A DNA stretch of 64,000 nucleotides from Setophaga petechia (GCA_024362935.1 JANCRA010000014.1:310001-374000), one strand, 5' to 3'. Positions 1 through 12,060 are shown, counted from the stretch's first letter. Notes: generated from the sequence alone by a model not told the origin. A program made the numbers and translations.

Positions 1-629
1 AGGGTTAGGGTTAAGGGTTAGGGATAGGGTTAGGGTTAGGGTTAGGGTTAGGGTTAGGGTTAAGGGTTAGGGTTAGGGATAGGGTTAGGGTTAGGGTTAA
101 GGTTAGGGTTAGGGTTAAGGGTTAGGGTTAGGGTTAGGCTAGGGGTAGGGTTAGGCTAGGGTTAGGGTTAGGGTTAGGGTTAGGGTTAGGGTTAGGGTTA
201 ATGGTTAGGGTTAGGGTTAAGGGTTAGGGATAGGGTTAGGGTTAGGGTTAGGGTTAATGGTTAGGGTTAGGGTTAAGGGTTAGGGATAGGGTTAGGGTTA
301 GGGTTAGGGTTAGGGTTAGGGTTAAGGGTTAGGGTTAGGGATAGGGTTAGGGTTAGGGTTAGGGTTAGGGATAGGGTTAGGGTTAGGGTTAAGGTTAGGG
401 TTAGGGTTAAGGGTTAGGGATAGGGTTAGGGTTAGGGTTAGGGTTAGGGTTAGGGATAGGGTTAGGGTTAGGGTTAAGGGTTAGGGTTAGGGTTAAGGGT
501 TAGGGTTAGGGTTAGGGATAGGTTTAGGCTTAGGTTTAGGTTTAGGCTTAGGCTTAGGGATAGGGTTAGGCTTAGGCTTAGGCTTAGGCGTAGGTTTAGG
601 TTTAGGCTTAGGCTTAGGCCTAGCCTAAG
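1..629 (+). repeat. Degenerate telomeric (TTAGGG)n array
   Basis: Head-to-tail TTAGGG hexamers run 5' to 3' on the plus strand from the first base. They are interrupted by variants TTAAGGG, GGGATAGGG, TTAATGG and GGCTAGGGG. From about 520 the array changes to TTTAGGC and CTTAGG variants, and it ends near 629 in a CCTAGCCTAAGG-like junction with unique DNA. TTAGGG is the vertebrate telomere repeat. A chromosome end at the left of a sequence should read CCCTAA on the plus strand, so this orientation and the variant load fit an interstitial or subtelomeric array better than a functional terminal telomere. The array continues to the very edge of the window, so its full length is unknown. Confidence 0.97.
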
Positions 630-1559
630 GGCACAGGGTCCCACTGCAGTGGCAGCCCCATGGGCACATTAAGGGCTGCCAGTGGAGCCTCCCTCCCAGA
701 AGAACTCCCAATGGCACTGAGTTTCTGGCAGAACCTCATCCCCTTTGCTGACAGGTTTGAAGATGTGATGGAAAAGTATCACACAGCTTAAAGTAAAAGA
801 TAGGAGGAAGACTTTAACCTCACTGTACAGTCATGCTAGCTTTGTCAGAATAAAAGTCAGAGCCAAATCCTGCTACCTCACAACTTCCCACTGAGGAAAG
901 TGCTCAGGCACAGACATTTTCCATCGGCTGCCCCTGGCAGCACAAGGGAGAGACTCCAGCATCATATCAGCACAGCAGCAGCACCAACAAATGCTGCAGC
1001 AGTAGTGGAAGGCTGTCGTGATGCAAAGCAACAAGGTCACACAATATGTACAGGAGCCCTTGGAAAGGCAAAGGCTCTCAAGATATTGCAGAGGGAAGCT
1101 CAGAATTGCTCTCAGTTCATTAGGCTTTGCCTGAGGCGTTTTCTTCCAATATTAACTACAAACAAGCTTAAGGTTTTGTGCATGCAATGCAGAAAGGTGA
1201 AGGGGAAGGTTTACCAAAAGCCATTTGTAAATATGCTAAGGCAATTCATATCTGTTTTTAAAACTCATCAAATATCCTGTGTACTAAGTCACCTTAAACA
1301 AGACCGTTGAAAAAGATCTGTCAATACAACAGCATCTTTTTCTGTATAGAAATTTTACATCAATGCTGGCTAAGAGTCTGTGCATAAATTACAGAGGGCA
1401 GAACACAGAGTGCAATTTCCTTCCCTCCAGGCACCGACACTGTGTTCCCCTGCAGCCGCCTGCTCCTCCGAGCTTTATGACCCCGGTGAGATGAGCTCTC
1501 GCTGGTTTTTTCCTCGTTACATTCTGATATTTCAAAGCATGGCCTGTTCTCACTCCCAT
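630..1559. other. Unique DNA next to the telomeric array
   Basis: This is single-copy-looking sequence of ordinary composition directly after the telomeric variants. A 136-codon open frame (900-1310, plus) and a 123-codon frame (1360-1731, minus) are present. Neither shows a recognisable domain, a codon pattern or splice context that would support a gene. I see no recognisable transposon here. Confidence 0.5.
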
Positions 1560-2000
1560 CTCCCTGCTTCACATTATTAATGAATTGGAAAGCAGACATC
1601 ATTAGTTTTTGGAGACCATTTCTTTTAAAATTTACAGAACCCTTCATCTGAATCCCCAGAGCCAGTCTGCTGTTCTCATCTTGGAATCTTATTAGCATCA
1701 TATCTCCTGGATCCTGCCATGCAAACTGCATTGCTATGCACTTTCCAGCACTTGACCCTTTTGCGGACGGAATTAATTTTCTCTTTGAAGCCGGAGCAGC
1801 ATGCTGTTGTGCTTGTTAAAGGAATAAAACTCATGGTGGAAGAGAGGAAATAAGCAGAGGTTATTCTCAGTTAAATATAGGCCACAATGAGTTTTAAATA
1901 GGCAGGCTGAGAGAGATTGGCCAAAAAAAATAATAGATTGATGACGCTTTATTACCAGAAACACTTTCCAAAATAGCAGGCAAATAAACTGATGGATAAT
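1560..2000. promoter_or_regulatory. Candidate conserved non-coding element
   Basis: An AT-rich stretch with several ATTA/TAAT cores and ATTAAT motifs (for example near 1576, 1599 and 1771). It also has the mixed, non-repetitive composition seen in vertebrate enhancers. The open frames crossing it show no known domain. The call rests on texture alone, because conservation cannot be assessed from one sequence. Confidence 0.25.
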
Positions 2001-5000
2001 GCTCACTGGGAATTTCTGGGCTTAGCTTCTCCTGTTCAGCAGCACCACCCTTCTTTGCAACAATCTGAATCTGCCACCTGTTTCAGTATCCAAAATACCC
2101 CCAGAGCTCTGGTGAATTAATGGTGACTTTTGGTGGAATTAATCTGAAAAATGCAAAGAACCAGAATTTGCTCCTTGCTCCCAGCAGTGGAAAGGTGCCC
2201 AACTTCCTATGAAGTGCCTAAATGAAAGCCCTGGTCCAAAGAGGTCTTTCTCTAAAACAGTGTAATATCTAGCATCCCAAGAACATCTGTGTCATTGCTA
2301 CTATCCCCTTAACAGGCACAACGTCCCTAACACCTGAAGTAAAGTAGTGCTAGAAAATGTAAAGTGTTTGTTGCTCAGTCTGGGCTATTTCTTATTGCAC
2401 AGGACTCCTGGAACTGAAAAATGTCCCTCCCTCATCTGCAGTGTTTTTACAATTTTGTTTCTGCTGTCTGGTTTCAGCAGCAATCTTTACTATGACTGCT
2501 CTAGAGGAAATTCCTTAGATGAAGACTTCATCCCTTTCCAAAAACTCATCAGGAATATGTAAAGAAAAACAGCAGAAATTTATTAACATAACTTGCAGAA
2601 AATACAAAGCCAGAGAGCCCAGAATAGTAGAGCAAGCCTTACACCTTCACTATCAGTAATGGGACCAGGCTGCACTCACCCCCCTGGCTGTGGGGTGGGT
2701 CACCAGTTTAAGCCAATAGGACTGGGTTGCTCCTTCCTTATGGCTGGGCGGTGGTCCAAGTGACAGGAGGAGAGAGGAATCCAGCTCATCCCAATCACAC
2801 AAGGAAGCCACAACCCTGGAGTCCTACTCATGTCATGGAATCTAAAGGAAGAGTAAAAGCCCCTGAGCCAGGCAGGACTGAAGCAATTGATTCCTCTCTG
2901 CACACACCTGCCCTGTCCATCAGAGCCAGCCCAGAGCTCAGCTCTGGAGATGGTCTTTGCCTTTGAAGGTTGGTTTTACTTCATTTAGCTCACAGACAGC
3001 CAAATCTTGACAGCACCATCCAGACACTTCTTCCAACACTCCAGAAGCCACGTCAGAGGCATACCCAGCACCCCAACCACCTCTCCCTCCCCTTCCTATC
3101 TTGCCATGACCCACGACATTGGTCTGCCTGGGAAAGAAAAGATCCCAGGCACAGGTACCTCAAGCAGTGGTGGGACAGTGCCTCATGGTGAATAGCAAAC
3201 CCAAATGCATTTCCCAGGCTACTGTGCTAGTAACACTGGGTGAGGGAGTACCATTACCTTGTCCTTTAACCTGTCCTCCAAAGAGTGAGAGCTGGTACTC
3301 GCTCTCTTCTCCTCTTCACCTTCTGGAAGCGTGGCAGCTGCTGCAGAATGATCCAGGCAAACGGTGTTACAGCAGCAGCCGTGCCAGAGACAGACTGGCA
3401 AGAGCTTATGAATAGCACAGAGGATGATCTATAGCCAAAGCCATGGGCAAGTGCTAGCCATTAGTCTGGGTGCTGGTAATGCACTCCCTGAGTCCATTAC
3501 TCACCAATCCATCAGGCAGCCTGCTACAGACAGAGAGATTCCAGCACTTCTAAATCTGCAAAGCGATGGCTGGCAGGCTGCACTACATGCCCTAGGTTAC
3601 AAGGGCATGGAGGAAGACAATTCATTTTATGTCATAGCCAGTATTTCTTCTTCTCCTTTTCTGTGTGTACTTAAGAAATGGACCTTCTATTATCTGCAGA
3701 TTGATAGCCAAGAGAATGCTCTGGTGTCTCTGATCACATTTACTACTGAGAAAGCTTTCAAAGGACGATGAACCTCGCAGTTCTCATTAGGTGGACTAAG
3801 TATGGGAACATGCACAAGTGCAGATGGAATTTCTTAATTTATGAACAGTGCTTACAGTAGAACTATTTTAGAAAAACACTACAATTACAAGACATTATTG
3901 GAACATTGGATATGACAGAATCAAGGTTGCCAGAATAATTTGGGATATTCTCCATAAGCATGATATGGGCTCTGATGCACATCTCACACTATCCTGTACT
4001 TATGAATTCATACATGCACAGAAAAGGCATCAGTCAGTGCTTCCTACCACAGCTCAGTGTGTGGCTCCAGCTCCAACTTGCATTTAGTGCCCACTTTTCA
4101 AATCTCTCACAGAACTTTGCTATTAATCTGCTTGTGAAATTTCTATGACATTTATCACTCTCATTCTCCAAGGGCAGTCCCTAATCTCAACACCCTTGAA
4201 AGAAAGAAGTTTCATCATCTGCACTTTCCAAGCGCCAAGTAGAGACAGACTCAAGAGCAAGACTTGTCCTCTAATTTTGGTTCGAGGTGTCTAGCTCTAA
4301 TTTGTGATGCACTTAACAACTTTATAGCACTTTGTATGTTTCAAGCAAAACTGTGAGTGCTCAGCAATTCCACAAAGAAATACATTCCTGCTCTGGCTGT
4401 GGAAGACAAGGAGCTGTCTGCAAGGATCCTGCCTGTGTGCTGCCTCCAGTGACACAACCACCACTCCAACCCTGGGGCTGCATCTGGCACTCCCAGCCAC
4501 TCCAGCAGCTCTGGAGCCACTGCTTGACATCCACCAACACTTTCAGGTTCCAAAACAGAGGGGTGAGGAACCCCTCACCATGTTTGCCACATGCTGATCC
4601 ATTTCCATTGCAGGATCTGTGCACACAGCAGGTCACCAAAGAACTGGCACTCCCACCTGAGGCTGGGCTGAATCACACCAGCATGGCAGGTTCTGTGGTT
4701 TGAGAAAGTAGGTCAAGAAATGGCAAGAAATCAAAAAAAGAACCTTTCCATGGAAAATGTCAATACTACTTTTATGTAACAATAGAAGTCAATATTTACA
4801 TGCAAATTAAACACCGGAACTTCACACATTACTATACAAATAGGAAATAAATTTTGAATACCTGGTTCTAGGCACCTCTTTAAATTTCCTTTGCCACAGC
4901 CAAAGTCTGTAATGATGAACACACCAAACCCTCCCTCTTCTCCAACCTGATGCTGGTTTCTCCGTCCACAGCTGCCTTGACATCTGTTTTAACTTTGTAT

Positions 5001-8000
5001 TCAAGAGTCTGAGCATAAATAGGAAATGCCACTCATGTCCAACACAGGTGGATTCATGTTGCAGTAAGCGCCCGAAATTTCTCATTTCATGCATTTTGAA
5101 CACCCAGATTTGTAATTCAAAACCACGGACATGTTTTGGTTTGTTCTCCTTTTTGGGAGTCAGTCTGGCCATAGAAGAAACAGGCATGAGAAACATGAGG
5201 CATGGCCAACACGACCATTGGAGCTCCCACTCCCTGCCTGGCCAGAACGAGGACTGGGAAGCAGGGAAATGGAAGAACAAATGACAAATGGAAAAAGCAT
5301 ATGAGCCTGGCAGAACTAAAATCAAAGTTCTGTCATCCCAAAGAACATCCCCACCCCAAAGAAGGAGGAAGAGGCACACAGTGATGAAATGGGAGCAGTA
5401 GGAATTCATTTGCCTTGGAGGCATCCCTACACATGAACTCACACAGGCTCAGAGGAAACCTCACTCTGCTATTCCTGCAGGGAACCCTCACCCTCAGGCT
5501 AACCCTAAAGCAAGCATTAACCTACTTATTGTGCCCTGGGGCAGTCTGTAGGGTGAGGAAGCTGCCTGTTTAGGAGGAAGGGGAGCAGATGTCACCTCAG
5601 TACAGTATCTGAGTACACATTCTATGGTCACCTGAGAGCTACAACACGAACCTCTTGTCATCTTGGCAGAGTTGGGCTAAGGCAGGGCACCCTCCCGTCC
5701 TTGTTTCGAGCCCTCTCCTTCCTGAACAGATGAAGTGTAACTTCATTAGAACAGAAGTGTCACCATTTTAGGAGCCCTTTTCTGGGGCATCTTTGGAAAC
5801 TTCAGCTTCTTCCTTCTGCCATTAAAGCTCTCTGAGCAGTGAGGGCCCAGGCTGAGTCACCTGTGCCAGGCCTGTTCTGCTCATCTCATGGGATGGGAGA
5901 GGGACAAGGGACATGACCACCCACCCAGTTTGCAAAACCCTCCCAAATCTCAGCTGCTCTCAAAGAGCCAAACACAACCTGCCAAAGTGGGGGAGTGCCA
6001 AATCTCCCTTCTCTGGGCATATGCTCGTGAGTTTGAGCAGCCTTTGTCCCTTCAGAAGATTTGTCCTGCATCACCTGTTTCCCTGGCTCACCACCAAACC
6101 CCACGAACCTGCTGCTGTCCCAGATCTTCAGGATCAAACGCCAGTGCTTCCATTCAAGTGTATGATGGCAGCAGCAGGAGATACTGCTGCAGTTTTTAGC
6201 AGGGGTCATCATGGTGCTACCTTTGAGGCACATCTGTAGGTACTGCACAGAAAGTCCCAGCGCTGGGTCTGGGGACAGCGCAGTGACAGTGGCCAAACAA
6301 AGCAAACAGAATCACTGAGCTGGCAAAGTGAGTGGGCACCACTAGGCTGGGCAAAGCACGAGAAAGGGTGCCAGAGTGTCTGGGGAGCAGGAGCCACAGG
6401 CACTGTGTGAGCAGCAGACGGGGCAGCAGCAGTGGCACTGCTGAGTGACTGCAGGGAGAGCTGCAGCAGCACTGCTGGCCTTGGCTGGACAGCCTTCACC
6501 TGGATGTGACAGCTGCAGCCAACAATGCTCCTCTGCCTTATACTGAAATACACACTTAAGAAAGGAGCACACGGCTCTAAGGAAGAGAAACACCAGATCT
6601 CTCCAGATAGGAGCCTAATCCTACAAAATCTGCTCCTTCAGTCACTGAAGAAAAGTCTAAATGGCTGAATTCCACTGAGCCAAGATATTTAACCATATAA
6701 TTTCCAATCCGAGCTATCTTTACAAACACACATCAGCTGCAGTGAGCACTGTGGAGAGAGTACCAGAGCCACAAACAGGCTGGTCCGATGCTCGGGACCT
6801 TAACACCAGGATGAATCTTAACAAGGATCCTGATTTCTGCCTGGGAATTCAGCAGCCTGTCCTGTTTTGCTGAAGAAGCTGTCCACACAGCACCACTTTG
6901 TTCCTCAGGTGTGCAGCATCCTGATAAAATCTGCCTGCAGCATCTTTGATGCTTTTGAGTAATTCTTTTGATACAGAATTGTGCTGTATTGCCTCATCTC
7001 ACTGAATCTTTGCCTCCATCAAACCAGCACCAGTGGTACAGCTGCCATCCTGCCACCCTAATTTTATCTGCACCAGGAACATGGCAGCTGCACGTTTACA
7101 CTGTGATTGTTTTAATTTTACTTATTTTCTCTGTCCTGCAAGTGATCAGCCTGTTTCTTTTTAAAGCCTGCAGTCAGCTTTAATCTACTTAGCTGAGAAT
7201 TATGAGAGATTTGTTAAAGATTTAAAGATTTTACACGCTTTGCTTAGAACTGTTTTTAACTATAACCATCAGGAAAAAGGCCCATGAAGGCAAGCCGTTC
7301 CTAATGCTGGGCACATCCATCAGATGTGCCAAGGCTGGTGACGTGATGCCAATGGCTGATGCTTTTTGCTGGCACACTGGTGCCCTCATGGACGTGCTCA
7401 GACAGTGCTTAGAGTCTGTCTGTACATCACCCTTCTTCTGGAAGACTGAGTAAGGGAGGGAAAGAGCTGCCAGCTCAGAATGTGGGCTATTGCATTGGCA
7501 TCAGCAGCTGCCATTGCCACAGAGTTTGGCATCAACAGGAGTGGAAAACTGGGATTATCCATCCAGCTGAGGCTGGCATTGCCTGATGGTGCATGCCTTG
7601 CCCAGGAGAGGTGGGAAGGAAACTGCAGTTTCCTGGGGGCTCACTGTATCTGTATCCTACTGCTCAAAACAGCACTGGTACTGGGAGAATGGAAGCAGGA
7701 GGTGGAGACTCTAAGCTGAATGGGAATGTTATCATTTCCTTGTTGGAAATGATACCAACAGGCAATGCCAGTGTGGCTAAACTGTGCTCTGCTGGGTAGC
7801 CCCAGGCACAGAGGAGCCACTGATCCAAGGCCCTGGATCTGTGTTTCAGACAATTTATCTCACTGAGGGACAGAGAGCAAGTCCCGCACACAAAGGCCCC
7901 AGGAAGTCCCAAGGATGGAGCTGCAGGGAATTCTTCAAATGCCACAGGTGAGGAACCACAGGAGAACTCTGGAAGAGAGCAACAGGAATCTGTCAGTGTG

Positions 8001-8930
8001 CTCTGTTCAGCTGGCAAAAGCCTCCACCTCAATAGAAACCCAGACCATGAATGAGCAGCAGTGTGAGAGGTTCCCCACGAGCTGTCCCTTGTTACTGACC
8101 TGCAGAGACCAGACAATCCTGTCTGGCAGAGGTTTTGGTGCCCCTTCTGGGTGACCTTTCCTTCTCCCACCCAAAAAAAGCTGTTTCATTCCTAAACATT
8201 TTCCAGCTCTTGGTGCAGCGTCAAAACCACAACAGAACATTCATTTGTTTTGGTGTTTCATAAAAATACCAGAAAGCAGCATAGAGTGTGAGCTGGGGAC
8301 CAGAACCAGCCCACTGAACAGCCCAGAGCAGGATGGGGACTGGGACCAGCTCCCCGTGCAGCCCTTGGCACAAGGAGTGAGACTAAGCCTGGTCCCCACG
8401 CAGCCCAGGACATGCTGGGGCAGCTCCAGACACAGCAGTGGGCTCTCCCCAAACAAAGAGTGAGTACCCCTGGCACCTGCACATTGCCCCAGTGGCAAGA
8501 GCTCTTCCTGTCAGCCGTGGCCCAGCCTTGGTGCTGGGCAGCCCTGACAGCCTGCCCATCCCTGGTCCCCATCTGGAGGACCACACCAGTCCAGTGTAGG
8601 ATCCGCTGGTGCTACACCAAAGACCCCAACAGGGAAGCAGACATCCTTCTCTCCTTTCCAGCCTGCAGGAGCCCTTGTGACAAGTGAAACTGGGTGGTTT
8701 GCCTTGAGGTTAAAAAGATCTCCGACTCCTGGCATTGCAGGATGTATGCACTGATCATGGAGCTGTGGGGAATTCCCCAGGGCCACCATCCCACTGCTCT
8801 CAGCCCTTCCTGCTCTCCACAAAGCCCCCTACCTCCAGGGGACACACCAGTTGTTCCCTGCCCTTGTACCTTCTCCAGGTCAGACTCAGCTGCTTTTCTG
8901 TGTCAGCAAGGACCAGCACGGGACAGTCAC
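2001..8930. other. Unique non-coding DNA, no gene recognised
   Basis: Mixed-composition DNA of intergenic or intronic type. Open frames are short (the longest is 206 codons, at 4822-5442 minus), overlap on both strands and show no known domain. A single TAACCCTAA motif occurs near 5502. A perfect hairpin with 10-bp arms lies at 7730-7754. I recognise no transposon, RNA gene or promoter in this stretch. Confidence 0.5.
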
Positions 8931-9566
8931 CACTCGGTGCGGGATGACAGCCACCCCTTGGTGCTGGATGACAGCCACCCCTCAGTGCTCAGCCACCCCT
9001 CGGTGCTGGATGACAGCCACCCCTTGGTGCTCAGTCACCCCTCGGTGCTCAGTCACCCCTCGGTGCTGGATGACAGCCACCCCTTGGTGCTGGATGGCAG
9101 CCACCCCTTGGTGCTGGATGACAGCCACCCCTTGGTGCTGGATGACAGCCACCCCTCGGTGCTCAGCCACCCCTCGGTGCTGGATGACAGTCACCCCTTG
9201 GTGCTAGATGACAGCCACCCCTTGGTGCTCAGTCACCCCTCGCTGCTCAGTCACCCCTTGGTGGTGGATGACAGCCACCCCTCGGTGCTCAGCCACCCCT
9301 CGGTGCTGGATGACAGTCACCCCTTGGTGCTCAGTCACCCCTCGGAGCTCAGCCACCCCTTGGTGCTGGATGACAGTCACCCCTTGGTGCTCAGTCACCC
9401 CTCGGAGCTCAGCCACCCCTTGGTGCTGGATGACAGTCACCCCTTGGTGCTCAGTCACCCCTCGGAGCTCAGCCACCCCTTGGTGCTGGATGACAGTCAC
9501 CCCTTGGTGCTCAGTCACCCCTTGGTGCTCAGCCACCCCTCGGCGCTCAGTCACCCCTTGGTGCAG
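8931..9566 (+). repeat. Minisatellite, 18/24-bp units, 60-bp higher-order unit
   Basis: This is a tandem array of two related units, a 24-bp one built around GCTGGATGACAGCCACCCCT and an 18-bp one around GCTCAGTCACCCCTCGGT. From about 9307 the units settle into a regular 60-bp higher-order repeat (24+18+18), with near-identical copies starting at 9361 and 9421 and a variant at 9481. All unit lengths are multiples of three, so long open frames persist: 8694-9680 plus would encode a DDSHPLVL/SHPSVL repeat, and 9204-9599 minus is also open. I read these as by-products of the repeat rather than proteins. C-rich, strand-asymmetric minisatellites like this are common near vertebrate chromosome ends. 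Confidence 0.96.
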
Positions 9567-10880
9567 GGGCAGGCACCAGCCCTGAGCAGCAACAAGCATA
9601 AGATGCTGCAGAGCCTGGCTGTGCTGCTGTCTCTCACTGGCGTGTCACACAGACTACATGATGGTTTGCCTTGTACCTGATGTGGAGGATCTCTTCATAT
9701 TCCCACACCAGAAATCTGCAGCCACAGGTAAAAACACAGTCTATGAACTCACTGCTTTGTCCTAGGGATGCTCAGCGTGACTGCCACTGTCACTGCCTGT
9801 ACCTGCATCCACTAAACAAACCACACACACAGCCACAGTATTTTGAAAATGATGGAAAGTGTGAGATTCTTCACTTGGGGAGACATCTAACACCAAAAAT
9901 GATTTGGAACCAGGGAGACAAACATTTGGGTTTTACAATTGAAATGCAGACTCTTGAGAACAGCAAATCACACTTGCTTGCCCAAAAGCCCTTTCAGGGA
10001 CTTCCCAGAGCTGAGGAAGGCTGACACCGAGCTCTCCTGACCCCTGGGCTCTCCCATCCCTCTGCTTCTGCTCAGATGCTGCCCGAGTGGCAGGCTGTGA
10101 ACCACACAGCTTTCCACGGGCCTGCACATTATTATCTATCCCTGTGCAGACAGCTCCAAACAGTGGCTTGCCCAGGTGCAAGATCCCAAATGCAGCCTCT
10201 TGGTGCTCCCCAGATCAGCAGACATGCAAAGAAGAGGGAGAAAAGAAAAGAAAATGTCTTAATACCTGCCTGAATGTCCGGATATTCCAGAGCCTTTCCA
10301 GCGCTGACACCGCGACGTCGGGCAGGACCCTCCGGGTCCCTCGGCTGGCAGTGCCAGCCCTGCGCTGAGCCTGCAGCTGTCCCCAGGGTCACGGGGCTCA
10401 GATCCGAGCAGGGATGGAGCTGGCACAGAGCAAACCAGCGGGAATCCATCCCACTGCGGGTGGTGAGGGGCTCCGGGCGGCTCCTCAGCGCACACCGTGC
10501 CCGTGGGCTCGCTCACCTGAGCGGCGCCGGGCTCTGCGGCCGGGGACAGCCCCAGGGACGCGAGGGAGCCCGGCTGAGCCACCTGTGGGGCTGCCCGTCC
10601 ATCCAGCCCGCTGCCCGGGCCCTGCCTCCTCAGAGAAGTTCGAGGGGAGCAGGTGGGAGCTTGGTGGAGGGAGTAATGGGAAATAAATAAAGCACGAGGA
10701 CAGGGTGGGAAGGGGGGCTCCGCTCCCGTTCCCAGGCGCTCGCACTCCCAGACTCAGGCGGACTTTGCAAAGCAAGTGTGGACCCTCCTGGCAGGGCAGC
10801 CAGCAGCTGCCTCTCCACGCTGCAGTTTTTGTAAATTCTGGGAAACACTTTTAGACAGACACTGGCACTCATAAATTATA
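9567..10880. other. Non-coding DNA with a GC-rich part
   Basis: Ordinary sequence to about 10270, then a GC- and CpG-enriched stretch at about 10300-10780. Open frames of 90-138 codons in several frames there reflect the low stop-codon density of GC-rich DNA. No coding domain is recognised. The CpG-rich part could be the edge of a CpG island that continues at 11.2 kb. Confidence 0.45.
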
Positions 10881-10886
10881 CAACTC

Positions 10887-10937
10887 ATTTGCATATTCCA
10901 GTCATGAGACATTATGCAAATGTGACCTGATTTGCAT
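10887..10937. promoter_or_regulatory. Cluster of three POU octamer motifs
   Basis: Three exact 8-bp octamers lie within 51 bp: ATTTGCAT at 10887-10894, ATGCAAAT at 10914-10921 and ATTTGCAT at 10930-10937. The octamer is the established site for POU-domain factors such as OCT1/OCT4 and BRN class proteins. The middle copy is inverted relative to its neighbours. Three perfect copies this close would be rare by chance even in AT-rich DNA. A neighbouring CpG-rich segment begins about 300 bp downstream. That this acts as an enhancer is inference. Confidence 0.5.
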
Positions 10938-11199
10938 AATGGATTCCTCTTGTCGCTTCACTTGCTTCATGCTTTTAAAAAACAAAATGAAATAAAATGA
11001 AAGCACAGGAAGGTGAAAGCAGCAAGTTCCCAGCGCTGCTGCGCCTCCTCCTGCCACACTGTCACCCTCACCAGCGGCACACCGGGGCAAGGGAGAGTGA
11101 AAACCCTAAGCCCAGATGGGTTATTTCTCTCGTAATCACAACTAACTTTGCCTTGGTGTTGACGCTTCACCCCAAGCCACACACCGGAGCCGATGAGGG

Positions 11200-12060
11200 G
11201 AGCTGAGTTCTGGCGGGCAGGATCAGCCGGGGGCCTCTGGCGCTGCTCGGGCCGCTCGGGGTGCCCGGGCCGGGACCGAGCGCCGTGAGCCGCCCGCGGC
11301 CGCCGAGAGCTCGGGGCTGCCCCGCCGCAGCTCCGGCAGCGCTCCTGCTGACAGACAGGTGCCTGGCAGAGCCGAGCGAGGGCTCGTGCCGCTGTTTACA
11401 GCAAACGGAGCGGCGATGTGTCGGCAGGACGAGGCGGCGGTGCCAGCCGCCCGGCCGGCCCCAGCAGCCCGAGCAGCCCTGGCAGGGCCGGCCCGGCCGC
11501 CGCCCCCGCGCCGCGCCAGGCGCAGCGTGCCAGGCGGCCGGACCCTGTGGGAAAACTTAACTGTAATTCTTCAGCTTTTAAAATCAATTAACCCGTGTGT
11601 TAATTAACATCAAGTCGACGGGAGGAGGAGGAGGAGGGGAGAGCGGGAGGGAGGAGGGAGGAAAAGAGCTGCAAGGGCGGATGGCAGCGGAGTTGGCACA
11701 GTGCCATCCATTCAGTGGCAACGCCACAGCTCCCTGCGATCGCGGCAGCGGGTATATGTTACGGGGGCCCTGAGCGCGGGCCAGACAGTGCCGTAGAGCC
11801 AAGGGAGATTATCCAGAGCCCCAGGAGCAAGCGGCAGGCAGCGACCGGAGGCACAAGTGCCAGGATTACAGACCAGGCTCCTCCGCCGAGAGCCCTTCCT
11901 CGGACGCGCACCATGGGGATGGGGCTCCCCCGCCAGCGCCGCGCTACTCGGACTTCCAGCACTTTTCCCCCCTTTAGACATCATTCTGCCGCAGTGGAGC
12001 CAGCACAACGGATGCTTTCACACCCTGCGAGACAAAGGCCGTCGTCTCCGCCATGACACC
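11200..12060. promoter_or_regulatory. CpG island
   Basis: GC-rich and CpG-dense DNA, strongest at about 11220-11550 and 11700-11990, with runs such as CCGCCCGCGGCCGCCG. The two parts flank an AT-rich insert at 11555-11610 that carries paired TTAATTAA-like motifs. Stretches of this kind usually mark promoters or developmental regulatory DNA in vertebrates. I see no convincing first exon in either direction, so which transcript it might serve is unknown. Confidence 0.55.

Noticed and set aside
4275..4290. GGTTCGAGG string, possible tRNA T-arm
   Set aside because: No matching acceptor stem, A-box or cloverleaf in the flanks.
4822..5442. 206-codon minus-strand open frame
   Set aside because: No recognisable domain and no splice or promoter support, with overlapping frames of similar quality on the other strand.
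5495..5512. TAACCCTAA motif, possible interstitial telomere seed
   Set aside because: A single unit and a half, indistinguishable from chance.
8694..9680. 328-codon plus-strand open frame with SHPLVL/DDSHP repeats
   Set aside because: It coincides with the minisatellite, whose units are multiples of three. Frames on both strands are open and no domain or promoter supports a gene.
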